This document shows, piece by piece, positions 1-5,639 of a DNA stretch of 9,384 nucleotides. A program made the translations under genes and the position numbers. The notes under the pieces are model-generated. The model was not told where the DNA came from. It saw only the letters and a list, made by a program, of their open reading frames with translations, and did no database searches. Numbering within the stretch: position 1 is the stretch's first letter; each line of letters starts with the position of its first letter. This stretch comes from JANQGH01 sp039177555 (GTDB taxonomy: Bacteria > Pseudomonadota > Alphaproteobacteria > DSM-16000 > Inquilinaceae), in NCBI GenBank assembly GCA_039177555.1, contig JBCDFV010000086.1, forward strand, positions 1-9,384, read 5' to 3'.

Positions 1-854
1 AGTGCGACTTTTTCGGCTCGATGATACAATCCCTCGTCATTACGAATGGACATCAAGCCGGATGATAGTAACCGATCAAGCAACGGGTGACTCCCAAACA
101 CCTCCCACCCGCGCGAAAACCACGTCTTCGTTGAACCGATTATCCCAACGTCGTACCGGCCCCCGAACAGCATTAGACAAGCCGCCAGCCAGGTGCCGTG
201 GGACATGTCGCCTTTTCGAATGACATCTACGATATCCGTGTCGACCACCGCCATCGGTCGACCCCAGGCTTCACTCATACGACGTAAATCTGCGATCACT
301 GGCTCTGAAGCCTTGCCACGTCGCCCAATAGGCACGCCCTGAATCAACAAGGTCGCCCCTACATTGAAGCTTGCCGGTCCGGCATCTCCAGATATGTTTC
401 GGCAGAATGCCAGGGTCGCGTCGACGCCGCCGCTGAACGCCACAATGGCATTCGCTTCCGGCCCCTCCTGCGCTATGGCAATATCTTCCACAGCTTCTAC
501 TTGAACATCAAACAGGCGGCACTTCTTTGGCGCGGCGCAATGCCAGGCGCTTTGAAAATCGAGTATGTTTCTGATGAGGGTGCGCGTCACCCTACCATGA
601 ACGCGCATCGTTCCGCCGACTTCAAGCGCGGGAAAGATCGATGCGATGACGAAGGGGTCGATGGTTGGGAGATCTGGAACATCGAACGGGGCGTCAACGT
701 CAAACGTGATCACCTTGGTCCAAATCTCGATATCCTTTCTTGTGGCGGCAATCGTCAAGACGTGGTGCAGTTTCCCGGGCCCCAACCGCTGGGTCTCGAC
801 ACTTACATCTACGAATACCCCCATGTCTTGGTCGCCAGGAAATTCTGGCCACAT
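1..854 (-). CDS. PP-loop ATPase family protein (QueC/asparagine-synthase-like), C-terminus cut by window edge
   Basis: Reading the minus strand with codons at 852-854, 849-851 and so on gives an open frame of 284 codons with no stop before the left edge. The protein carries AIVAFSGGVDATLAFCRN, with S141 the first residue of an SGGxD[ST]-type P-loop. Such loops bind the ATP pyrophosphate in N-type ATP pyrophosphatases (QueC, asparagine synthase, GMP synthase), which adenylate a substrate. A region of about 135 residues precedes it, with alternating strands and motifs such as IDPFVIASIFPALEVGG and TRTLIRNILDFQSAW; I cannot name this domain. After the loop come segments typical of the fold: GATLLIQGVPIG, PMAVVDTDIVDVI, GIIGSTKTW and a further helical part. 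The frame opens at a stop at 966-968. ATG at 854 is preferred because the peptide upstream of it looks non-coding; GTG at 872 or ATG at 824 are possible, and none has a clear ribosome binding site. G+C is lower than in the genes to the right. The fold is fairly sure, the substrate unknown. Confidence 0.8.
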   Translation of the reverse strand, partial: MWPEFPGDQDMGVFVDVSVETQRLGPGKLHHVLTIAATRKDIEIWTKVITFDVDAPFDVPDLPTIDPFVIASIFPALEVGGTMRVHGRVTRTLIRNILDFQSAWHCAAPKKCRLFDVQVEAVEDIAIAQEGPEANAIVAFSGGVDATLAFCRNISGDAGPASFNVGATLLIQGVPIGRRGKASEPVIADLRRMSEAWGRPMAVVDTDIVDVIRKGDMSHGTWLAACLMLFGGRYDVGIIGSTKTWFSRGWEVFGSHPLLDRLLSSGLMSIRNDEGLYHRAEKVA

Positions 855-910
855 TAGGCTAGCGGTAGGCACGTATTCTGGACCCGTATGCGGCGGAGAC
901 GTGAGCTGTG

Positions 911-932
911 GCGAAACCGGTCTGCGTTTCGC
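911..932. repeat. 7-bp inverted repeat (hairpin) upstream of the PP-loop gene
   Basis: GCGAAAC and GTTTCGC are perfect 7-bp arms around an 8-base loop. It lies between the candidate promoter at 965-992 and the PP-loop start at 854, so it would be in the 5' leader or act as an operator. No T-run follows on either strand, so a terminator is unlikely. Confidence 0.4.
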
Positions 933-964
933 GTGTTGGGGCAGACTAGCAAGCGTTCGGTGCC

Positions 965-992
965 ATTATCATTAATCTGACCAACAGTCCAA
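965..992 (-). promoter_or_regulatory. Candidate promoter for the PP-loop gene
   Basis: On the minus strand TTGGAC (987-992) is followed after 16 bases by GATAAT (965-970), a 5/6 match to the -10 consensus but only a moderate -35. Transcription would start near 958 and leave about 100 bases of leader before the ATG at 854. The 252-base stretch 855-1106 between the PP-loop and toxin genes holds nothing else I can support besides the hairpin at 911-932. Confidence 0.3.
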
Positions 993-1106
993 CTCTCGAC
1001 TGTGTCATGCGTTGTCCGAATAGCCGGTGGGTTCAGGGTCGCGCAGGCAAGCACGCAGTAGCGTGATCGGTGTGATTGTTGCGGCAAATGGCCAGACCAT
1101 GTCCTG

Positions 1107-1514
1107 CTATGGCAAAGCTTCCGGGCCCTCGGTACTTGTATGTTCGCGTATGAACTCGGCCAAGTGCTCAACGGTCTTCGTATGTTCAACCACGGCCATC
1201 GCAATATCGAACGACGCCTTCTCTGGCGCGTCGAACCAGACGCCATTCATATCGAGGAACACCGTCATCGCCTGCCAGGCCAGGCGCTTGTTTCCGTCCA
1301 CCAGCGCGTGACGGCTGGAGACGCTTTCGAAGATCAGGGCCGCTAGTTCCGCCGCATCCGCATCGGGCTTGTCGCCGAACGCGTTGCGGACTCGGTCGAA
1401 TCCCGCTTGCAGATCGTCTTTGGAAACGATCTGCAACTCTTGGCCGATCTCGCTGAAATAGTCTGCGAAGTCGTCCAAGATTGCCTGATTATCCGGCCAG
1501 ATGTAGGTGCTCAC
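1107..1514 (-). CDS. doc: Doc/Fic-family toxin of a type II toxin-antitoxin module
   Basis: The 135-residue protein has the death-on-curing length and the Fic-fold core motif HALVDGNKR at residues 69-77, which matches HxFx(D/E)(G/A)NKR with Leu in place of Phe. H69 would be the catalytic base, D73 would bind the metal, and N75, K76 and R77 would bind the nucleotide phosphates. The Lys in NKR follows phage P1 Doc, which phosphorylates EF-Tu and stops translation, rather than the AMP-transferring Fic enzymes (GNxR with Gly). The same activity here is inference. The frame runs open further upstream, but that part only overlaps the antitoxin in another frame. The start is GTG at 1512-1514, whose last bases form the antitoxin stop (GTGA overlap), giving translational coupling and toxin made only after antitoxin. 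The gene symbol is by family; orthology to P1 doc is not shown. Confidence 0.85.
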   Translation of the reverse strand: MSTYIWPDNQAILDDFADYFSEIGQELQIVSKDDLQAGFDRVRNAFGDKPDADAAELAALIFESVSSRHALVDGNKRLAWQAMTVFLDMNGVWFDAPEKASFDIAMAVVEHTKTVEHLAEFIREHTSTEGPEALP

Positions 1515-1726
1515 CGCCCGAGCATTTCGAGCGTGCGGGCAAAGCGACTGCGCATCCGTTTGGCGGACGTCCGTGTCGCCTCGTAGTTGTTGTCGACCTT
1601 GGTCAGGGTGACCTGAACCGTTGAGCCTATATCGGCCTCGAGCTCGGCCAGGTCGCTGCGATGTATCGGCACCATCGCGCCATTTCCAAAGCGCTTGATC
1701 GTGCGGATGACGGTTTTCTCGGCCAC
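1511..1726 (-). CDS. AbrB/MazE/SpoVT-type antitoxin
   Basis: This 71-residue protein has the swapped-hairpin AbrB/MazE layout in its first 50 residues: TIKRFGNGAMVPIHRSDL, then an acidic stretch (AELEADIGS) and a VQVTLTKV strand. The basic C-terminal tail (about residues 51-71) is where such antitoxins normally hold their toxin. The start is GTG at 1724-1726, with AAGGA (minus strand of 1735-1739) 8 bases upstream. The gene is first in the pair and overlaps the Doc toxin by four bases. Antitoxins of this fold bind palindromes in their own promoter, and a 20-bp AT-rich palindrome lies at 1752-1771. P1 Doc is partnered by Phd, a different fold; AbrB-type partners for Doc proteins do occur. Confidence 0.82.
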   Translation of the reverse strand: MAEKTVIRTIKRFGNGAMVPIHRSDLAELEADIGSTVQVTLTKVDNNYEATRTSAKRMRSRFARTLEMLGR

Positions 1727-1751
1727 AGCGGTGTTCCTTGTGTTCTGTTAC

Positions 1752-1771
1752 GTATATACTAGCATATATAC
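1752..1771. promoter_or_regulatory. Palindromic operator of the toxin-antitoxin pair
   Basis: GTATATA and TATATAC are perfect 7-bp arms around a 6-base centre (CTAGCA on the plus strand). It is a sharply AT-rich island in GC-rich DNA, sits 25 bases upstream of the antitoxin start and covers the candidate -10 box. This is the expected place for autorepression by the antitoxin or the toxin-antitoxin complex. Confidence 0.55.
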
Positions 1772-1781
1772 AAGAGACCAA
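1753..1781 (-). promoter_or_regulatory. Candidate promoter of the toxin-antitoxin operon
   Basis: On the minus strand TTGGTC (1776-1781) and TATATA (1753-1758) are 17 bases apart. Transcription would begin near 1746, giving a leader of about 20 bases that contains the AAGGA ribosome binding site. The -35 match is only 3/6; the -10 lies within the palindrome. Confidence 0.4.
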
Positions 1782-1827
1782 GGCGCCGACCTCGCGGATA
1801 CGAAATGCCGAACCGGCTCCGGCCACC

Positions 1828-1855
1828 TTGACTTGACCGGACGGCCCCCGATACT
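1828..1855 (+). promoter_or_regulatory. Candidate promoter of the formaldehyde-oxidation/permease operon
   Basis: TTGACT (1828-1833, 5/6 to consensus) and GATACT (1850-1855, 4/6) are 16 bases apart, placing the start of transcription near 1862, about 30 bases before the ATG at 1892. It faces away from the toxin-antitoxin promoter. No obvious FrmR-type operator is visible beside it. Confidence 0.45.
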
Positions 1856-1880
1856 GGCGCCCGCAAATCACATCGTTGGG

Positions 1881-1885
1881 GGAGG
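1881..1885 (+). promoter_or_regulatory. Strong ribosome binding site of the formaldehyde dehydrogenase gene
   Basis: GGAGG within a GGGGGAGGGG run (1878-1887) ends 6 bases before the ATG at 1892. It fixes the start and is the strongest ribosome binding site in the window, in keeping with high expression of the first gene. Confidence 0.7.
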
Positions 1886-1891
1886 GGTCTG

Positions 1892-3004
1892 ATGAAAACT
1901 CGTGCGGCCGTGGCGTTTGAGGCGGGCAAGCCGCTGGAGATTAACGAGGTCGATCTTGACGGGCCGCGCGCCGGCGAGGTGATGGTCGAGATCAAGGCCA
2001 CCGGTATCTGCCACACCGACGCCTACACGCTCTCCGGTGCCGACCCCGAGGGGCTGTTCCCCGCCATTCTTGGGCATGAAGGCGCCGGCGTGGTGGTCGA
2101 GGTCGGCGATGGGGTGACCAGCGTGGCGGTGGGCGATCACGTCATCCCGCTCTACACGCCGGAATGCCGCGAATGCGACTATTGCCTGCACCCCAAGACC
2201 AATCTGTGCCAGGCCATCCGAACCACCCAGGGTCAGGGCGTGATGCCGGACGGCAGCTCGCGCTTCTCGATTGGCGGCGAAAAGCTGCTGCATTATATGG
2301 GCACCTCGACCTTCTCGAACTACACGGTGCTGCCGGAGATCGCGGTCGCCAAGGTTCGTCAGGACGCGCCGTTCGACAAGATCTGCTACATCGGCTGCGG
2401 TGTCACCACGGGCATCGGCGCCGTCACCAACACGGCGAAGGTTGAGCCCGGATCGAACTGTGTCGTCTTCGGCCTTGGCGGCATCGGCCTCAACGTCATC
2501 CAGGGCTTGCGGCTGGTCGGCGCCAACATGATCGTCGGCGTGGACATGAACAACGGCAAGAAGGAATGGGGCGAGCGCTTCGGCATGACCCATTTCGTCA
2601 ACCCGTCGGAGGTCGATGGCGACCTCGTCCCCTATCTGGTCGACCTGACGGGCGGCGGTGCCGACTACAGCTTCGAATGCATCGGCAATGTGAACACCAT
2701 GCGCGCGGCGCTGGAATGCGCCCACAAGGGCTGGGGCGAATCCATCATCATCGGCGTCGCCGGTGCGGGACAGGAGATCGCGACCCGCCCGTTCCAGCTC
2801 GTCACCGGCCGGGTCTGGCGCGGCACGGCGTTCGGTGGCGCCAGGGGGCGAACAGACGTGCCGCAGATCGTGGACTGGTACATGGACGGCAAGATCGAAA
2901 TCGATCCCATGATCACCCACACCATGCCCTTGGACGATATCAACAAGGGTTTCGACCTGATGCATGAGGGCGAATCGATCCGCTCCGTCGTGCTCTACGA
3001 TTAG
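1892..3004 (+). CDS. frmA: S-(hydroxymethyl)glutathione dehydrogenase (class III alcohol dehydrogenase)
   Basis: This cytoplasmic zinc enzyme oxidises the spontaneous formaldehyde-glutathione adduct to S-formylglutathione with NAD+. The 370-residue length is that of the family. The catalytic zinc ligands are visible as C40 (GICHTD), H62-E63 (GHEGAG) and C169 (GCGVTTG). The four structural-zinc cysteines are C92, C95, C98 and C106. R110, in QAIRTTQGQG, matches the class III arginine that binds the glutathione carboxylate and separates this enzyme from ordinary ethanol dehydrogenases. The Rossmann loop GLGGIG is at 194-199, followed by D218 for NAD+. FGGARGRTDVP near the C-terminus is also typical. 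It is the first gene of a plus-strand operon, with its hydrolase partner 8 bases downstream and the divergent toxin-antitoxin module upstream. No residue of the active site is missing. Confidence 0.96.
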   Translation: MKTRAAVAFEAGKPLEINEVDLDGPRAGEVMVEIKATGICHTDAYTLSGADPEGLFPAILGHEGAGVVVEVGDGVTSVAVGDHVIPLYTPECRECDYCLHPKTNLCQAIRTTQGQGVMPDGSSRFSIGGEKLLHYMGTSTFSNYTVLPEIAVAKVRQDAPFDKICYIGCGVTTGIGAVTNTAKVEPGSNCVVFGLGGIGLNVIQGLRLVGANMIVGVDMNNGKKEWGERFGMTHFVNPSEVDGDLVPYLVDLTGGGADYSFECIGNVNTMRAALECAHKGWGESIIIGVAGAGQEIATRPFQLVTGRVWRGTAFGGARGRTDVPQIVDWYMDGKIEIDPMITHTMPLDDINKGFDLMHEGESIRSVVLYD

Positions 3005-3012
3005 GACCTTTC

Positions 3013-3843
3013 ATGCTTGAAACGGTAGCCAAGCATGCCTGCTTCGGTGGCGTGCAAGGCATCTATGCCCATGACAGTGCCAGCACCGGCACGCGCATGG
3101 AGTTTTCGGTGTTCGTGCCGCGGCATAACCAGCAGCGCGCCTGCGCGGTGGTCTATTATCTGTCGGGCCTGACCTGCACGTGGGAGAACGCAACGGTCAA
3201 GGCCGGCTTTCAGCGGGTGGCGGCGGGGCTGGGCCTGATTGTCGTCGCGCCGGACACCTCGCCACGCGGCGCGGGCGTGCCCGATGACGATGCCTATGAT
3301 CTAGGCCAGGGCGCCGGCTTCTACCTCGACGCGACCCAAGCCCCCTGGGACAAGCATTTCCGCATGGAAAGCTACATCGCCGAGGAACTGCCGGCGCTGA
3401 TCGACGAGCACTTCCCGAACACCGGCAAGCGCGGTGTCATGGGCCATTCCATGGGCGGGCACGGTGCGCTCACCCTGGCCATGCGCCACCCGGATCTCTT
3501 TCAGACGGTCTCCGCCCTGTCGCCGATCGTGGCGCCGGGCGCGGTGCCCTGGGGCCGGAAGGCGTTCGCCGCCTATCTCGGCCCGGACGAAAGCACGTGG
3601 CGCGGGCACGATGCCTGCGCTCTTATCGCCGATCGTGGCTGGCAGGGTGACATCTTCATCGATGTGGGCGCCGATGACGGCTTTCTCGACGAGCAACTCC
3701 AGCCCCAGCGCTTCAAACAGGCCTGTGCGGCGATTGGCGTCGATCTGACCCTGCGGCTGCAGCCCGGTTACGACCACTCCTACTATTTCGTCGCCAGCAT
3801 GATGGACGACCATCTGGCCTGGCATGCCGACCGTTTGATCTGA
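3013..3843 (+). CDS. frmB: S-formylglutathione hydrolase
   Basis: This alpha/beta-hydrolase (esterase D family, 276 residues, normal length) splits S-formylglutathione into formate and glutathione, the second step of glutathione-dependent formaldehyde detoxification. The nucleophile elbow GHSMGGHGA places the serine at S146. The acid lies in the DVGADDGFLD stretch (about residues 217-226) and the histidine is H255 in GYDHSYYF. The early GLTCTWENA segment (52-60) is a family hallmark. The start ATG at 3013 has a TAGGA ribosome binding site formed partly by the frmA stop codon (3002-3006, 6-base spacing), so the two genes are translationally linked. No signal peptide is present, so the protein is cytoplasmic. 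fghA is an equivalent name for this gene in other species. The pairing with frmA makes the assignment secure. Confidence 0.95.
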   Translation: MLETVAKHACFGGVQGIYAHDSASTGTRMEFSVFVPRHNQQRACAVVYYLSGLTCTWENATVKAGFQRVAAGLGLIVVAPDTSPRGAGVPDDDAYDLGQGAGFYLDATQAPWDKHFRMESYIAEELPALIDEHFPNTGKRGVMGHSMGGHGALTLAMRHPDLFQTVSALSPIVAPGAVPWGRKAFAAYLGPDESTWRGHDACALIADRGWQGDIFIDVGADDGFLDEQLQPQRFKQACAAIGVDLTLRLQPGYDHSYYFVASMMDDHLAWHADRLI

Positions 3844-3856
3844 GCGCACGACGCCG

Positions 3857-4801
3857 ATGACCAGCAGGTTTCTGGTTCGAAAGCTGCTGCGTTTGCTGTT
3901 GACCCTGTGGGCGGCGGTCACCCTGGTTTTCGTCGTGCTGCGCCTGTCCGGCGACCCGATCGTGGCCCTGGTGCCCGCCGACCTGCCCGACGCGATCCTA
4001 GAGCAGTATCGCGAACGGCTGGGGCTGACCGGCTCGATCCTTGAGCAGTACGGCGCCTATCTGTCCGGCGTGCTGCGCGGCGATTTCGGCTATTCCTTCC
4101 GCACGGCCGGTCCGGCCTGGGATGTCGTGGCGTCGCGCGTGCCGGCGACCCTGCTGCTCGGCGGGGCGGCCATGGCGCTCGCCATCCTGGTCGGCATCCC
4201 CGCCGGGATCGCGGCGGCCCATTGGCACAACCGCGCCGGCGACCGGGTGATCATGACGGGGGCCGTGTTCGGCTATGCCATGCCGAACTTCTTCTTCGGC
4301 ATTCTGCTGATCCTGCTGTTCACGCTGAACCTGCAATGGCTGCCGTCCGGCGGCATGGGCGGATTCAGCCATTTGATCATGCCGACGCTCACCCTGGGCT
4401 TGGCCTCCGCCGGTGCCTTTGCCCGCTTCACCCGATCGTCCCTGCTGGAGGTGCTGGGCGCCGGCTATATGCGCACGGCACGCGCCAAGGGGCTCTCACT
4501 CAGGCGCCAGATGCTGGTGCATGCGCTGCGCGGCGCCCTGGTGCCGCTGACCACGCTGCTGGGCTTCACCATCGGTGCACTTATTGCCGGCGCCGTGGTC
4601 ACCGAGACCGTCTTTGCCTGGCCGGGCGTTGGGCGGCTGCTGGTTGTCTCGGTCTCGGAACGCGACCTGGCCGTGGTCCAGCTGATCGTGATCCTGGCGG
4701 CGGCGACCATGGCGTTTGCCAATCTGGCCGTTGACCTTGCCTATGGCTGGCTCGACCCCCGCATCGGTCAGGAACGACGCAGCCAGCGGGCCGGCCCGTG
4801 A
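3857..4801 (+). CDS. ABC importer permease, DppB/OppB type
   Basis: The 314-residue membrane protein belongs to the first-permease class of family-5 (dipeptide/oligopeptide/nickel) importers. It starts with the usual cytoplasmic lead and membrane segment (RKLLRLLLTLWAAVTLVFVV), followed by GDP and a periplasmic part with GDFGYSFRT. About six membrane segments are visible (roughly 10-30, 97-121, 133-156, 172-190, 232-258, 277-299). The cytoplasmic EAA loop that docks the ATPase is around residues 203-222 (GYMRTARAKGLS), and TVFAWPGVGR (251-260) is a family signature. It begins 13 bases after frmB with no clear ribosome binding site, so it probably depends on readthrough from frmB. Its last bases overlap the next permease gene (GTGA). 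The substrate cannot be told from the permease; dpp or opp naming would be a guess. Confidence 0.92.
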   Translation: MTSRFLVRKLLRLLLTLWAAVTLVFVVLRLSGDPIVALVPADLPDAILEQYRERLGLTGSILEQYGAYLSGVLRGDFGYSFRTAGPAWDVVASRVPATLLLGGAAMALAILVGIPAGIAAAHWHNRAGDRVIMTGAVFGYAMPNFFFGILLILLFTLNLQWLPSGGMGGFSHLIMPTLTLGLASAGAFARFTRSSLLEVLGAGYMRTARAKGLSLRRQMLVHALRGALVPLTTLLGFTIGALIAGAVVTETVFAWPGVGRLLVVSVSERDLAVVQLIVILAAATMAFANLAVDLAYGWLDPRIGQERRSQRAGP

Positions 4802-5628
4802 GCCGCCGGCGGTCGCTGGGCAGGACGGTTGCGCTGGTCGTGCTGGCGCTGGTTGTCGGCGTGGCCCTGTTCGGCGATTTCCTGACCGCCTATCCCTACG
4901 ACCAGTCGAATCTGCTGGCGCGCAACGAGCCGCCCGTGTTTCTCGGCGGCAGTTGGGACCACCCGCTGGGCACAGACCGGCTGGGCCGGGACATGGTGGC
5001 CAGGCTGGTGGTCGCCATCCGCATTTCGATCGGCATCGCCGCCGTTGGCACGCTGATCTCGATGATGATCGGCACCTCGCTGGGCCTCTTGGCCGCGCGC
5101 CGCGGCAAGGCGGCGGACGACGCGGTGATGGGTCTGGTCGACCTTCAGGCCGCCTTGCCCTTCATCATCATCGCGCTGGCCATCCTGGCCTTCTTCGGCC
5201 GGTCGCTGACCATCTTCATCATGCTGATCGGGCTTTACGGCTGGGAGGTCTATGCCAGACAGGTGCGCGGCGCGGCGCTGGCCGCCCGCAACCAGCCCTA
5301 CATCGAGGCGGCAAGGGCCGTCGGCGTCACCACCGGCACGATCTATCGACGGCACATCTTGCCCAACATCTCCAACATCATCATCGTCCAGGCGACCTTG
5401 AACTTCCCGCAAGCGATCCTGCTGGAAACGGGCCTCAGTTTCCTGGGCCTCGGCATCCAGCCGCCGCTGACCAGTCTGGGGCAGCTACTTGGCGAGGGCA
5501 GGGACAGCCTGGCCAGTTCCTGGTGGGTCGCCGTCATTCCCGGCACGGTCATCTTCCTGACCACGCTGGCGGTCAGTCTGCTGGGCGACGCGCTGCGCGA
5601 CCGGCTGGACCCGACGCTGCGCCGCTGA
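4798..5628 (+). CDS. ABC importer permease, DppC/OppC type
   Basis: The 276-residue second permease pairs with the DppB-type protein just upstream. HPLGTDRLGRD at about 55-65 is the DppC-class signature at the end of the N-terminal extension. The EAA loop is around 168-190 (YIEAARAVGVTTGTIYRRHI) and is followed by the usual LLETGLSFLGLG and QPPLTSLG motifs. Membrane segments are near 9-29, 70-98, 116-138 and in the C-terminal half. The start is GTG at 4798, whose last bases form the stop of the previous gene, a coupling that favours equal amounts of both permeases. It ends 11 bases before the convergent dehydrogenase gene, so the operon stops here. No ATPase subunit follows, although these importers usually encode one or two beside the permeases. 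Confidence 0.93.
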   Translation: MSRRRSLGRTVALVVLALVVGVALFGDFLTAYPYDQSNLLARNEPPVFLGGSWDHPLGTDRLGRDMVARLVVAIRISIGIAAVGTLISMMIGTSLGLLAARRGKAADDAVMGLVDLQAALPFIIIALAILAFFGRSLTIFIMLIGLYGWEVYARQVRGAALAARNQPYIEAARAVGVTTGTIYRRHILPNISNIIIVQATLNFPQAILLETGLSFLGLGIQPPLTSLGQLLGEGRDSLASSWWVAVIPGTVIFLTTLAVSLLGDALRDRLDPTLRR

Positions 5629-5639
5629 ACCGGCCGCAG

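Noticed and set aside
1..857. Plus-strand frames near 2-223 and 501-857
   Set aside because: They are opposite the PP-loop gene and show no recognisable domain, whereas the minus-strand frame does.
854..1246. Minus-strand frame of 130 codons between toxin and PP-loop gene
   Set aside because: It overlaps the end of the Doc gene in a different frame and its peptide is Arg- and Ser-rich without motifs.
1107..1871. A 254-residue version of the Doc toxin
   Set aside because: The extra N-terminal part overlaps the antitoxin in another frame and looks non-coding. GTG at 1514 restores the normal 135-residue length and the GTGA overlap.
1868..2965. Minus-strand frame of 365 codons opposite frmA
   Set aside because: It mirrors a near-perfect frmA with full zinc and NAD motifs. 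The peptide is a typical antisense artefact of GC-rich codons.
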